From: Straminergon stramineum
Taxonomy: Eukaryota; Streptophyta; Bryopsida; Hypnales; Calliergonaceae
Direction of reading: 5' to 3'
Assembly: GCA_963920665.1 (NCBI GenBank)
Contig: OY987270.1
Coordinates: forward strand, 19,804,019-19,868,018
Length of the DNA stretch: 64,000 nt
Of the stretch, positions 37,391-50,046 are shown in pieces. The stretch's first letter is position 1, and every line of letters begins with the position of its first letter. The notes beneath the pieces are model-generated. The model made no database searches. It saw nothing but the letters and a program-made list of their open reading frames with translations, and had not been told where the DNA came from. A program made the translations under genes and the position numbers.

Positions 37391-39506
37391 TTTTAAGAGC
37401 ATCGCCAATGTTTCATTGGCGAGGCTCCTCGCCTAAGCTAGGTTATGACTAGCTTCATTTCACCTCCCCAATAGAACCCCAAGTAGTGTACAAAATTCAC
37501 CATCCTCTAAAAAACGACTCTCGAAACACTATCCTAACATCCATACTAGCTTCTTCAAATTTTGGGCATCTTTTTTTTGTTAGGATTATCTTCAACGTAA
37601 TGATCTTGGTTGTAAAGCTTGCATTCATTTTACATCTTCCCTCCAAACCACAATTCCAACTTAACCTCCTAACAAGGAGGTTTTAGGAATAAACTTTTGT
37701 CATCAAGGAAATTGACACACCAAAGGAAAAACAATTCAAATGATTAGATCAATCTTCCCTTCACCAAGCTCATATGATGAAAATGAGTTGGAAGACCAAT
37801 CAACCCATGGCATGAAGAACAAATGGACCCCCATGGATTACCTATAGCCAACCATGTTTCTAATGAAACACTAGCAACACTCAAAATGGATGGTCAAAAA
37901 CACTATATTGCCAAAACAATTGCTACTTGGTCCCTTAGGGCTAAAATTTAATTTAAGGTATACAAACCCATAACCACCCCTTAACCCAACACCACCCAAA
38001 TGTAGAGCCTTCATTGATTCTATGATAAAAATTTATGACAATACTACATGCCTTCACTTCACATTATCTTCATATAAGACATGAATTATAGTTTTACATT
38101 CTCACTCTAGAATCAATGAGGACAACATTTGGGTGGTATTCAATCAAAGGTGGTATTGGGTAAAGCTAATCCTAATGTCATTGGTGAACTAGTGAATGGA
38201 TTTGTGAGTATAATACCCAAGCTTCTACACAAGGTCAAGAGTCTAGAGTGCCTGGTAATGGTCTACAAGATTAATGATGTAAATTCACAATGGACTGAGA
38301 AGTTGCCAAGTAATGGTCGAAGGGCATCACTGATGTAATTTTTCCATGGATACGGTTGCAACACTAGGGCCTCCCGCTCTCTGGAGGCCCAAAAAGGGAA
38401 CGAAAAGGGGAAGGAAAAAGCAACCCCCCTGCGTTGCTTAAAAATGTTATGAGAATTCATTCTATTCAAGTTTGTCGCTTGCATTGCAGAAATTCAAGAC
38501 TCATTGTCCCTATAGTACAAATGATGGGACGTCCATAATTGGTCTACATTTCCTAGGGACAAAGAATCTTCTTTCTGCCACTACAGTAAAGTTTCAAAAT
38601 GCACTTTTCAGCTGAAATCATCTCGTCCTCAAAACTCAATCGACTTTCTCATAGCCCACTTTGTAATTGCACATTCTCTGAATATCTAAAGAATCTCTCA
38701 TGTTCCATACCACTGGTTAGACTCCTCCATGACACTTTGCCACAAGTCACGCAAGGTTTCGACACCGACCATACTGGCAATTGCTCTCATATTTATGTAA
38801 ACCGGCCATGATGACAATTGCGCTAAAATTTGCTCGAACCTTCCCAGAAGAATCAGATCTCAATTTCAATTACAGTTAACAGCACATTCGCAAAGGAATT
38901 GGGGACTTAATAATGAAGACGCTTCAGGAAGTTCATGCAGTTCACGAGGTCTCATGACACTGTAAAAAGCATCAAATATCGAAGATTTCTTGGGTACCCA
39001 CCCGATGGTCAAGATCTTACTTCCGAAAAAAGATAGCTCAAAAAACAGACCAAACCGTTTCGGTCATCATAGACTTGTACGAATACAGCCGATGAAGAAA
39101 ACTCGTTTCAGTCAAAGCTGCATAACGACCTGTCTTCCTAATCTTGTCAGAAGATTTTTCCACAAAACAGGCAATTCGGTTAGTACAAATGACGCACGCA
39201 ACAGTTAGCAAAATGCACATGCTCCATGCTGTGAGTCACATCAGCCATATACAGCTGATAAACAGTGTCACTTAGACTAGCAGCGTCACTAATTATAAAA
39301 ATAACCGCAAGGCACGATACCACACGTGCGACACGTTATGCAGCCTCGTCAGTTCATCAGTGATCAAAACTGTAAAACAAATTAACAAAACCGTGACATA
39401 AGATGCCTTTTCAGTTTCACTCAGAATCTGACAAATCCAGAAACTGATCCAATGCTTTATCTTCTCAAGACTTAAGAAGAAGCACGAATTGTAAAAGAGC
39501 AACAGC
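37391..39506. other. Intergenic region between the MRE11 and RPS10 3' ends
   Basis: Holds a hairpin at 37403-37422 and an inverted pair ACCACCCAAATGT / ACATTTGGGTGGT (about 37990 and 38125). Low-copy-looking DNA runs from about 38,480. The part from about 39,200 to 39,506 is the probable RPS10 3' UTR. No gene seen. Confidence 0.45.
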
Positions 39507-41194
39507 CTACTCTGCAGGGGCACCAGGGGCACTGCCTGAAAAGCCACCACCTCCACGACCAAATCCACCTCGCCCACCTCGAAACTCAGGTCTGTACTCG
39601 CCAGGTGCTCCACCTTTGTCTCCGCCAAAGCCACCGTCTCCTCCACGGCCACTGCTGCTCCTGTAACCTTCCCGGTCACCAAATCGGGGCCTGTCGCCGT
39701 CCCTAGGGGGACCACGAGGCGGTCTGTCTCCACCAGGACCTCCCATCGGCCTGCTTGGGGGACGAGCAGACTTCTTCAAAGTCGCAGGCACAATCTCAGA
39801 AGGCAGGTTGAGGTATGTCCTCAAGTGCTCGATGCCATCATTGGTCAAGTACCTGTAATCATATTGGACAAAATAATACGTGAAGAAAGTTCAGCATTTC
39901 AATGCACATTCTGCACTACACCTCCTCAAGCAAAACCAAGGCAAATTGATCAATCAAGCATATTAGGTCACCCCTAAAAAAATTTAGTAACACGATTCAA
40001 TCAGCTGTTTTATGATAAGTTGCAGCTTCTTGATCTATGCCACGGTAAAATCGTAGACACTTGGAATATATTAAAAAACGTATGTACACCCCAATTTCTG
40101 ATCAAGTGGCGGTTTGAGATCGTCTGCCAAGAAAAATTCACCCCTTCACAACATTCGATGAAGATTCCTTCGGAATCCTCTTTCATTAGCTAAAAGAGCA
40201 TATAAAAATTCGACCAGTCTAATACTATGAACTAAGCCAGTTGTCATTTTGAGAGTTCTCAACTTAATGCAGAGAATAGATGCAGGCTATCTTGCGTCAC
40301 CAAACAAAATCATGAAACCCCCGTCTCAAACTGATATGGAACAACAGTTCCAGAGCTCCTCAATGAGAAGAAACAAATAAAAGTCATGAGCGATTTCGAC
40401 GAGTTACAAGACCAGGAAAGATGAGGAGCATGCATCGAATTAAACCACGAGTCAATTCACTGTACTTAGCAAATTAAGAAAATCCCAAATTTTCCCAATA
40501 TCAAATCTGTTAACGATATGACACTGGAAAGGGAAAATTAAAAAGTTTGTAGGCACCGAACACCCGTATCCAATATGACGCTCAGAAGGTCAAAAGGTGC
40601 CAGAAAAATCTAGGGCTTAAAGTGAAGAGTCTGGCTAATTCAGCTCATGACCACCTTAAACCCTAACCCATGCACCGAGACTCATTCTCTGGGACAGACC
40701 GAAGCGCAAATCCAGAGAGCTCTACTACTCACCGCAAAACGAAAGAGACCACGTATGTTTACGATAGGACACTTTGAAAGGGAAAGCTAAAAGTTCTTAC
40801 ACACTAAAGACCACATCCAATATGGCGCCCAAAATGACAATAGTGCCAGAAGAGTTAGGGTTGAGAGTTGAGAGGCTTGCAAATTCTGCACCAGCACCCC
40901 GAACCCTAATCCACACCGGAGCGCCATTATCTGACCCATGCCGAAGCGCGAAGCCAGAAAGCTCCGGCAATCGAAGCATATCAAAAGGTGGACTCACCAG
41001 TAGTAGTGTCGCCAGGCGAAGCTCTCCTTGACGTACTCCTTGGACTTGAAGCTCTGCATGAGCTTGATGACCTGGAGGTTGGGCACATCGATCTCTGGGT
41101 GCTTGGGGGCATTGAAATCCTTCTTAGCGTACAGCACACCCTCCTTGAAGAGATACTTGTAAACCTCCACGCGGTTCTTCTTCGGAATCAACAT
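39507..41194 (-). CDS. RPS10: 40S ribosomal protein S10 (eS10)
   Basis: Two coding exons on the minus strand, 41194-40998 and 39852-39507 (TAG). They are joined in phase 2 through the tryptophan codon of HYYWYLTNDG. The product is 180 aa, the same length as plant S10. Residues 1-95 are the S10/plectin winged-helix domain ([20 protein letters not shown] at the start, [17 protein letters not shown] at its end). The rest is the flexible Gly/Arg/Pro-rich tail typical of plant S10, ending APGAPAE. Known role: a component of the small-subunit head near the mRNA entry side. The open frame runs upstream without a stop, but homology fixes the start at MLIPKKNR. The single 1,145-bp intron carries a diverged tandem duplication of its 5' part. 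The gene is convergent with MRE11. Confidence 0.97.
40513..40995 (-). repeat. Tandem duplication inside the RPS10 intron with a relic splice donor
   Basis: Two diverged copies of about 240 bp lie side by side, 40513-40733 and 40761-40995. Shared landmarks at an offset of 242-248 bp include ACGATA(T/G)GACACT, CCAATATG(A/G)CGC, GTGCCAGAA and CCGAAGCGC. The second copy ends at the functional exon-1 donor. The first copy still shows a donor-like GGTGAGTAG on the minus strand near 40725-40733. Confidence 0.7.
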
Positions 41195-41272
41195 GGTCGC
41201 GGACTGCTGCTGGTGATGGCGATGGAACTTCCGACGACGCGTAGAGGAGCAGAGAGCCAGAAACCAAAAGAG

Positions 41273-41281
41273 AAACCCTAA
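41273..41281 (+). promoter_or_regulatory. Telo-box AAACCCTAA upstream of RPS10
   Basis: Exact AAACCCTAA, 79 bp upstream of the RPS10 start codon and on the opposite strand to the gene. A GGGCCC box lies about 25 bp further upstream. Telo-boxes near the start are typical of plant ribosomal-protein genes. Confidence 0.6.
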
Positions 41282-41418
41282 GTTGCGACTCTTGGCTATT
41301 AAAGGGGCCCGCTTAGGGCTTCGCTGGTGGCATACCAGTGATACCACGCTCATAGCATGGATGAAAGTAGGCGCACTAATAATGATATTTAGTGTTACCT
41401 ACGCTATAATGGATTTAA

Positions 41419-42240
41419 CCCCTAAATGCCCAAGCCTTTTCAAGTGTGTTTTGACTATGAAAAAAGAGCATGGGCTTATAGTTATTCCCAATGAAAAAAA
41501 ATGTCTTTTTTTTTTCTTTCAAAATCTAATTGTATGGATGTCTAAAGAGCTTGTTTACTAATGTGCTCACCAATTTTGAAAGCAAGGCTACATAGAAGTT
41601 GTGAGATTATAACAAGAGAAATGTACATTTACTATTTTCCATATGTTGCCCCTCTCCACAATATTTCACAAATTTGCATATGAGATTTTTTGGGGATTAG
41701 AGGTTACATAAACCAACTATGAATTGTGTTAGCACACTAAAATGTACTTTTAAAAACCTTAAGTTCAAATGAAGAGCTATCAAACTCATTACACAATCCA
41801 CCTTGCAATTGTTGAAATGCAATTATAAGTAGAAATCATAATTAACTCCAAATCAACATTTGCATGTTTAAATTTTCAACAGTGAAAATCATAAAAATCA
41901 TGAAAACACTTTACTCTTTCCATTGGGATCATTCTCAAAGCAAATGGATAAGTACAATTTTTAGATCTCAAATCAAGTGAAATTCACAAGCTTTGCTCAA
42001 AGCCAAGAAATCAAGTAAAATTTGCAAGCTTTATTCTTCCACTAAGATACACATATGCCTTTGAGGACCTCTCAAAAATCAAGTATTTACCTTCTTTAGA
42101 AAAAAATAAAAATTTTTAGTAGTTAACCTTTGAAACTACCTGTAGAATTTTTTTAACCAACCATAGGAATTTAACTACGCATCCCCAAATAAGCCTGAAA
42201 TTTCAGCTTGACCATATATGGTCGATTGGGCAGTTAGGAG
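41419..42240 (+). mobile_element. TTAA element, family B (822 bp), copy 1
   Basis: TTAA at 41415-41418 and 42241-42244. Ends are CCCCTAAATGCCCAAGCC and GATTGGGCAGTTAGGAG. It is near-identical in length and closely similar along its whole length to 50565-51385 (GTGTTTTGACTATGAAAAAA, AAGTTCAAATGAAGAGCT). Located about 0.2 kb upstream of RPS10. Confidence 0.8.
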
Positions 42241-42508
42241 TTAAGAATGCTATAACTACTTTAGGTCCTTATTCTTCATGAATACTTGTGTATCCATGTG
42301 CCATTGGCCCAATTTTTGTCATGATTAAATTATGCTCCCTCCCAAAAGATTCCCAAATAGCTCAAAAATCCATAACTTTCACACCATATGTCCAAATGCT
42401 ACAAAATAAAGCCCCTGCACATGTCCACATAGAGAGCTTTCTGATGGTACAAAGAAATATGGCCAAGTGATGCACAATCTAAAAGTCCCATAATTTAGGA
42501 TAATTTAT

Positions 42509-43441
42509 CCCCTAAAGGACCAAACGGTGTTTTTTGGCAACATAGCCATTTCGGGCAACTCACTACGAATGGAATTTTTATTTTTTTTCTTTGAAATTTT
42601 CACACAACATGTGCCCAAGGAGTAGCTTTAAGACCCAACCGTTTTCAGAACTTTTGAATACATGGTTAAAAAGTTATTGTATGATATGTTGTTTTCATTA
42701 CTCGATAGGCAGCTTGGGCAGCAAAAAAAACTTCTTTAAAAATCACTTTTTAAAAAAATAAAAATTTGAAATTTATTTTCCTGATTTATATATACATGGA
42801 AAGCTTTGAATCATTCCATTTTGATTTATGGGATGAAAGTTATGAAGAGTTTTAGTTGTGGGTAGTAATGGAATCTCTACTCTAAAATAAACTTTGAAGA
42901 CCTTTATTTAACTCAATTTTTAATATTTTTGGAAAAAAATAAAAAGATGAGGAGTAGATTGTTTATTACAACAATTTCACCATTGGGATTGTCATTTTTC
43001 AATTCCATAAATAAATTATTAACAATTTAGTATTTTGAATCATTCTCTACTTCTTTCAACTTACTATTTTTTTCCTATATGTTGTACAATTCCAAATGAT
43101 CTAAAATTTTTCAAGCATGTGGCCAACATGACTTGGAGAATGAATCCAAAGAGTTACAACCATTTTGGACATTTTTTCATAATGATCTGACCTTGTGAAA
43201 TGCAGCTGCCCGGATTTTCGCACGGCCAAAAAATGGCTTTTTGTCACTTCAAATGCTAATATCTTGCAATCCGAATGGTGGAAATTTCTGAAATTTTTTC
43301 TGCATCTTCCCAAACCAGCATACTACAAGATCCTACGATTATATTTGTCCAAAAATGTATTTTTCTAAAATTTGGTACTTGTACTAGAGATGACAATTTT
43401 GGAGCGTTTTTGGTGAAAACATAGTCAAATACCTTTAGGGG
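42509..43441 (+). mobile_element. TTAA element, family C (933 bp), copy 1
   Basis: Left flank TTAT (mutated), right flank TTAA (43442-43445). Ends are CCCCTAAAGGACCAAACGG and ACCTTTAGGGG. Family C shares GTGTTTTTTGGCAACATA at the left and CTTCAAATGCTAATATCTTG at the right. Confidence 0.8.
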
Positions 43442-43642
43442 TTAAGATCCAAAAATAACTCAAAATTTCATAACTTTCATATTGTATGTCCAAACACCAC
43501 AAAACAAAGTGTACCAATACTATGAATGCGACCAAGGGACATATGGTTTTGTAATTTTCACCATAACAAAAAAATTAAACAAACAACCCAATTTGATGTA
43601 TAGATTTTAACCAACTATTTTGATAGAGATCTTCCCCTTTTA

Positions 43643-44813
43643 CCTCCTAAAGGACCAAGGCCTTTTTTCTACGAAAAATCACTCAAATCTTCCATTTCTA
43701 GAGCAAAGAGGAAAAAAAAATTATTTTATTTTTTTCACATCTAACCATGGAATCTTACACCTAACTAGTATTAGAATGTGTAGAAAAAATTTCAGAAATT
43801 TTAACCACACAAATTGCAAGATATTTGCATTTAAAGTGAAGAAAACAAGTTTTTTAGCACATTGTGGGACTAGATTATTTGACTTTGAACCTTCTTAACT
43901 TTAATTTTTTGCTATACAAGGTTCTGAGTTTTGAATCTGTACCAAGGAGAACTAACTTGATAATCTAGGAAAAAAAAGGAAATATAAAAAAAAATAATTT
44001 TTATTCTTGAAAAAATTGTTAAGTAGGTACAAGATGGAAGGAAAATCTAAATTATTAATATCTCTAAGATGGAATTAGAATGCACTGATCCTAATGGTGA
44101 GATTGTTCTAACAAGCAAATTAAACCATGTGGTCTTTTTTGTTTTAAAAAATTGTAAACATTGCATTCAGAAATGAAACCTACAAGTTATTTTTTTCAAG
44201 AAGATGCTCTAATTGCCCAAAAAACAAGATTGTCTATAACAAATCATAATGGAATGAATCAAAGCTTTCCATGTAGACAAAAATACAATTTGTGAAGACA
44301 AAAAATTTAAAAGATAAAATTCAAATTTTTGAATTTCTTTTTTGTTGCCCCCTCTCCCTTGTTTTGAACTTATTTGGGTATAACTTTTGTTTCCGGGCAC
44401 TGAATGAAAAAAAATTGTATTCCTACGAAACTAATCAATTTTCCTATCTTCATACAATGTTTCATAAAATGAGGACAAAAATTGAGACCGTAGATACCTA
44501 CCTAATATCCCATTTGTCTCCCAAACAGACAATGCTACAATGGTCCTTTAGAAGGCCATATTCGTTATATTGAGACTTTTCTCAGATTTTGAGACAAAAT
44601 GACAGTTACTGAAAAATTCATTTAAAAAATTAGTAATTGGAACCAAAAATAAATAATGCTCAAATAATGATCCTATAATGAAATTCTAAAAATTGGTGTT
44701 GTTATCTATTTATAAAAAAATACTAGTAATGAGATAAAGCAATTTATCTTCAAGTTGAGGATAACAATGAGATTGCAAAAAGTCTCAATATAACGAATAT
44801 GACCTTTTAGGGG
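43643..44813 (-). mobile_element. TTAA element, family C-like, copy 4, interrupted near its end
   Basis: Left end CCTCCTAAAGGACCAAGG after TTTA, right end GGGG before TTAA (44814-44817). Removing the nested palindromic element and one flank copy leaves about 912 bp, the family C length. It is inverted relative to 42509-43441. Confidence 0.6.
44552..44806. mobile_element. Palindromic MITE inserted in the end of a TTAA element
   Basis: Arms AAGGCCATATTCGTTATATT and AATATAACGAATATGACCTT are inverted repeats of about 30 bp extending into GAGACTTTT. TTAG lies on both sides (44548-44551 and 44807-44810), which splits the host's CCTTTAGGGG terminus. Confidence 0.7.
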
Positions 44814-44817
44814 TTAA

Positions 44818-47157
44818 TGGAATTCATATCTTGCTCTTAGTAAAAATATCCATTGAGGATAAAAATTTATAGAATTTTTAAATCAATGATTGTAGATAAA
44901 ACTAAATGTCATTATTAGTGTAGTGATATTAAAAAGTCTAAATTTAAATATTTTTCAATCATATTTGATTTTGTACAAGTCACTAGTTTATGAGCATCTC
45001 TATCACTCAAGCTGATTCAATTCATACGAGAGTTTGGATAATACAATCTACCCTATTGTACTAATTGATGATATTAATATGGATGAAATTTGGATTAATG
45101 TGGTCTATTTTGTGCACACATGGATGAAATTTGGATGGGACCAAATCTTCATTTTGTAGAGATGGAGATTGAATGTGATTATAGTACATGTAATCATACC
45201 TTTTGTCATTTGGAAAAATAACAAATTAAATTAAAATGCAAGTGTAAACTACAATAAGGATGGAAAAAAAATTAAAAATTGAACCAAAATTTAGAAACAA
45301 ACTAGGATAAGAATTGAAAGAAAGATCAAATGAAAGGACACATGTCATGACTTATAGGATAATGATTTTTGCATGAGGATGTATTCAAATTTACAAAAAA
45401 ATTATAGCTATAAATCTAACAAAATAATCCCATCTTCCATAAATTATGCCCTCTAGGCTTAAAGCTAGATCAAAGAAGTGATGAAATTTAATGTTTTTTA
45501 GTCCAACTAAGCTAGAAAAGTTTCTCGCAATTAGTGAACAAAGTCTTTCAACTTGCCTAGATGTATTAACAATAGATTTTCTTAGATTTGACCTTGGCAA
45601 GGTTCAATTTAACAAATTACACAAGTAGAATGCATTACTATCCAAGAAGAGGCTTTTGATGATGGCAGCACATTGCCTTTTCCAAGCTCTTTAGCACCCG
45701 TGCTCCTCCTTCACTACTTTTAAAAAATATTGTAATGTGGTTGTGGTCAAGAATAATCATATCTTCATCCATTACAAGTACAAGTTGTTGGATTTGGCAA
45801 AAAAAATCATAGTCCACGTTGTTGGAGCCTTCTATTATTCAATGTTAGCTTGGTGTTGCAATCAACGGTGCTAGATACTCAATTGTGAGACTTTACTTCC
45901 ATAATGGTGTTGAAATCTAAGGAATGAAAGAGGACTACTTAGCTAGCTAGTTGTCTTGTCAAAAAGCAAATTCAAGGCCAAGTTAAATCTTGCTCCTAAA
46001 TGGCTCTTGGGAGGACAATAGAGGTAGCTAGTGCTTCAAATAGTCCAAAAGTTGCCCAAATTTTTTAGATTGAATGTGCCTGTGAACGAGGAAGGACATT
46101 TGACAAAAAACTACACATACTCTCAGTTAAACCTTTTTTTTACTTTATGAGAAAGTGATAGGATGGCAATCACATTAAAATTTGGAGAAGCATCGAATTT
46201 CAACATTCAACCATCTCGTGGACAAAAAACACTTCTCAATCATATTCATGTTCTTTTTCATCCAAATTTGGCAACTTCATCTACATTTTAAATAGAAATG
46301 AAAAATTTATGGCCAAAAAAATTACTTTTATTTGGCAAAAAGTAAACATTTATTTTGAAATGGTACAATCTAGCCCACAATGCCAAAAAAAAGGTTATTC
46401 TCGGTAGCTTGGGTTGTTGCTGGCCCACTTGTAAGATATGTGAGTTATTGTGGCAAATATTTTCAAACATATGAGACTAGCAAAGTACATGGCTTTACAC
46501 AATTATCAAACAACTATACCATATGCTAGATTGCTAGTGAAGTAAGCCTTGATCTCTATCACTAATGCATGACTTGCAAATTTTATTACCATGACACCTC
46601 TAGCTTGCCTTAATTGCTTAATCATATAAAGTTCCAAAATTCTAGTATTACACATCATACAAAATTATTTGATAGAGAGCTAGGCGAAGAGCTTAGGATT
46701 GATCTAATATATGTTTGACAACCAAGAGTCATATATTCAACCCTTAGGTGTTTGAATCATACAATTACACATATATTATGTAACATTCTTAACCCTCTGG
46801 AAAGAAATCCTTTTCCTATTTTCAAAAATAAGGATTTTTCAGTAATTTAATAATGAGATTTTTGTGCTCTCATTGGCTACTATATTATTCTATAAACTGT
46901 GTTTTGTATCTAAAAAGAAATCTTTTCTTCGTTAAATTTTGCAAGGGTTGGAAAATTGACAATTACGAATGTTATGCATGGCTCATACCAAAGACACTTG
47001 TGTAATTGTTATAAAAGTTCAAAATCATTACTATTTCTCCACAACAAGTCAAAGGAATGAAAGCATCTTTATTTGAAGATGTTTGGTTATAAATTACACC
47101 CATGAAGCAATTATTATCGTAAAATCATTTGATGTTATTGTTTTTGATATAACTTAA
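44818..47157. other. AT-rich intergenic DNA
   Basis: No gene seen. The open frame 45391-45600 (minus) has no recognised domain. A TTAACCC-like end at about 46,790 has no partner. Confidence 0.5.
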
Positions 47158-48078
47158 CCCCTAAAGGACCAAGGTGTGTTTTTTGGCAACATAACTTTTT
47201 TGGACAGGTGCGTGTGACTAGTGATTTCCATATTTTTGGCCCAAACTTTAATAGAAGGTGTGGACAAGGAATATCTTTCATGTGCACTAAATTTCAAGGC
47301 ATTTGGAAATATGAGTCAAAAGTTATGGCCTAATATGTAGTTTGTTTCTCAGCTCGGGCAGTCTGGGCAGATCTGAAAAGATCATTTTTTTCGAAAATAA
47401 AAATTTGAAATTAGTTTTCTATAGTGAAATATAAGTGTAAAGTTTTAAATCATTCCATTTTGATCAATGGATCAAAAGATATGAAGATTTTTTGTTTGCA
47501 GGTAATTATAGATTCCTACTCTAAAAAACTTTGAAGTCCTTTACTTAACTCAATTTTCAATTTTTTTGAAAAAAAGAAAAACATAAGATGTAGATTGTTT
47601 ATTACAAAATTATAACCATTGGAATTGAGATTTTTCAATTCCATTAACAAATTGTTAACAATTTAGTATTTTGAATCATTCTCTACATCTTTCTACTTAC
47701 TATTTTTTTCCTATATGTTGCACAATTCCAAATGATCTGAAAATTTTGAAGCATGTAGCCAACTTGCATTGAGGAATGAATCTAGAGAAGCACCACCATT
47801 TTGGACATTTTTTCATACAAATGTGACCTTAAAAAGTGCAGTTGCCCATTTTTTCACAGGACCCCCAAAAGGGTTTTTGTCACTTCAAATGCTAATATCT
47901 TGCAATCTATGTAGTAGAATTTTCTGAATTTTTTTCCACATCTTTTCAATCTAGTATACTACAAGATCCTATGATTACATATGTCCAAAAATGATATTTT
48001 TCAAAAATTTGGTACTTGTATAAGAAATGACATTTTTGGAGGAGTTTTGCTAATAATGTAGTTAAGGAACTTTAGGGG
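47158..48078 (+). mobile_element. TTAA element, family C, copy 2 (921 bp)
   Basis: TTAA at 47154-47157 and 48079-48082. Ends are CCCCTAAAGGACCAAGG and GGAACTTTAGGGG. The closest relative is the inverted copy at 48739-49652, only about 660 bp away. Confidence 0.85.
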
Positions 48079-48274
48079 TTAAGACTATTGTTTCAAGATC
48101 AATGGTAAATATAGAAATTATCACTTATCATAAGCTCGTTTAGTGAACTTACCCAAGAGTATCCTCTCAAAATTTTAGAATGCACCCCTATCTATTAGAA
48201 GATCAATTTATCTAGAGTTTAAAATCTAGGCCTTTCAAGCCCTTTATGTAGATGAAGTTTTGTTGTTTAAGAAT

Positions 48275-48277
<3 letters not shown>

Positions 48278-48339
<62 letters not shown>
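48278..48339 (+). repeat. (TA)n(TG)n microsatellite
   Basis: About 18 TA units followed by about 12 TG units, lying between two inverted family C elements. Confidence 0.95.
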
Positions 48340-48738
48340 AACATAACTTATGAGTTTTATTCAAAATTCTGGAAAATGAATTGAAAATATATGAAGGAAA
48401 TTTGTCAAGTTTGTTTTTTAATATTCAACTTCAAAAATATTACAAAAGCAAAGGTGGTACATTGGTACATTATGAAATGAAAGCTAAATTTCTAATAACT
48501 TTGACAAGAATTTAAGAGTTGTCAATAGCAACGGTCAGAATAATTTTAAGGATCAATGTATATCATATGCAAGCTTTTATTTTTATGTGGGAATTCTATA
48601 AATTGAGTTGGAAATTGAATTTTTATATTTTTTCTACCTTCATTGCCTACAAAATAGAACTCTTCAAAATTTTCATCTTGTTAGTTGTCCAAAATAGAAT
48701 AGTTCAAAGGCTTTTTTATTGGTATCAAATAAAATTAA

Positions 48739-49652
48739 CCCCTAAAGTTCCTTGACTATGTTTTCACCAAAACATTCCAAAATTGCCATTTCTAGCACAA
48801 GTACCAAGTTTAAGAAAAAAAACATTTTCGAACACAGGTAACTATAGGATCTTGTAGTAAGTTCTTTTGAAAAGACATGGGAAAAATTTCAGAAATTTCC
48901 ACCTTGTAGATTGCAAGATATTAACATTTGAAGTGACAAAAATCATTTTTTCTGCCCTGCCAAAAACCAGGCAGCAGAAGGTTACATTTGTACGAAAAAA
49001 TGTCCAAAATGGTGGTGCATCTTATGATTCATTCTTCAAGGCAAGTTGGCTATATGTTTGAAAAATTTCAAATCATTTGGAATTGTATGACATATAGGAA
49101 AATAATAGTAAGTAGAAAGAAGTAGAGAATAATTCAAAATACTAAATTGTCAAGAATTTAATTATGGAATTGAAAAATGCCAATCCCAATGGTTGTAATG
49201 TTGTAATAAACAATCTAAATCCTATGATTTTATTTTTTTTCAAAAAAATTAAAAATTGAGTCAAATAAAGGACTTCAAAGTTTATATTAGAGTAGAAACT
49301 CCATAATATCCTACAAACTAAAATTCCTCATAACTTTCATCTCACTGATCAAAATGGACTGATTCAAAGCTCTTCCCATATATATAAATCTAGAAAACCA
49401 ATTTCAAATTTTTATTTTTGAAAAAAGTGATTTTTTTATCTACTCGAGTTGCCCAAGTTGAGAAACAAACAACGTTTTGCATCATAACTTTTCACTTGTA
49501 TACTCAAATGAAATGATATTTAGCACACATGGAAGATATTCCTCGTCCACACTTTGTAAAAAAAATTCAGCCTAAATAAGTCAAATCTTTGCTCACATGT
49601 ACCTACCTAAGAAAGTTATGTTGCCAAAAACACAAGGCCGGTCCTTTAGGGG
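48739..49652 (-). mobile_element. TTAA element, family C, copy 3 (914 bp, inverted)
   Basis: TTAA at 48735-48738, and TTCA (mutated) after the right end GGTCCTTTAGGGG. It is inverted relative to 47158-48078, so the pair could form a long hairpin. Confidence 0.8.
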
Positions 49653-49804
49653 TTCATAAGTACTTTTATAAAAAAAATGTAATGGGCACATTGATATTGA
49701 AGTGTGCATTGAAATTAAAAAATGATACACTTTTGCAATGTTCTTGAAATGATATGAAACAAAGCTTTAAACATAAAGTATAATGGTTAGAAACTATTTG
49801 AGGG

Positions 49805-50046
49805 TTGCTATTATGTGAGCATAGGAATGTGAGCCCATGAGCCTATAATATTGTACACCTATAACATAGGTGTTTATACCATAGAAATTGTCTATGATTA
49901 TAGAGTATATATGTTACAAATACTCATATTATAGGTGATTATGGTACATACCCCTTCTATGATGTGGGGTATCTATATAATAGGTGCCTATAATGTAGGC
50001 TTAGTGCTAACAAGCTCACATTCTTGAACTTATATACTAACAGCAA
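49805..50046. mobile_element. Inverted-repeat MITE, 242 bp
   Basis: Ends TTGCTATTA and TAACAGCAA, and deeper GAATGTGAGC / GCTCACATTC, are inverted repeats. TAGAAACTAT occurs on both sides (about 49790 and 50047), suggesting a 9-11-bp target duplication as in Mutator-like elements, but the left copy is offset by about 6 bp. Confidence 0.5.

Noticed and set aside
41195..41353. N-terminal extension of RPS10
   Set aside because: The frame is open upstream, but S10 proteins begin at the equivalent of MLIPKKNR, and the extension covers the telo-box region.
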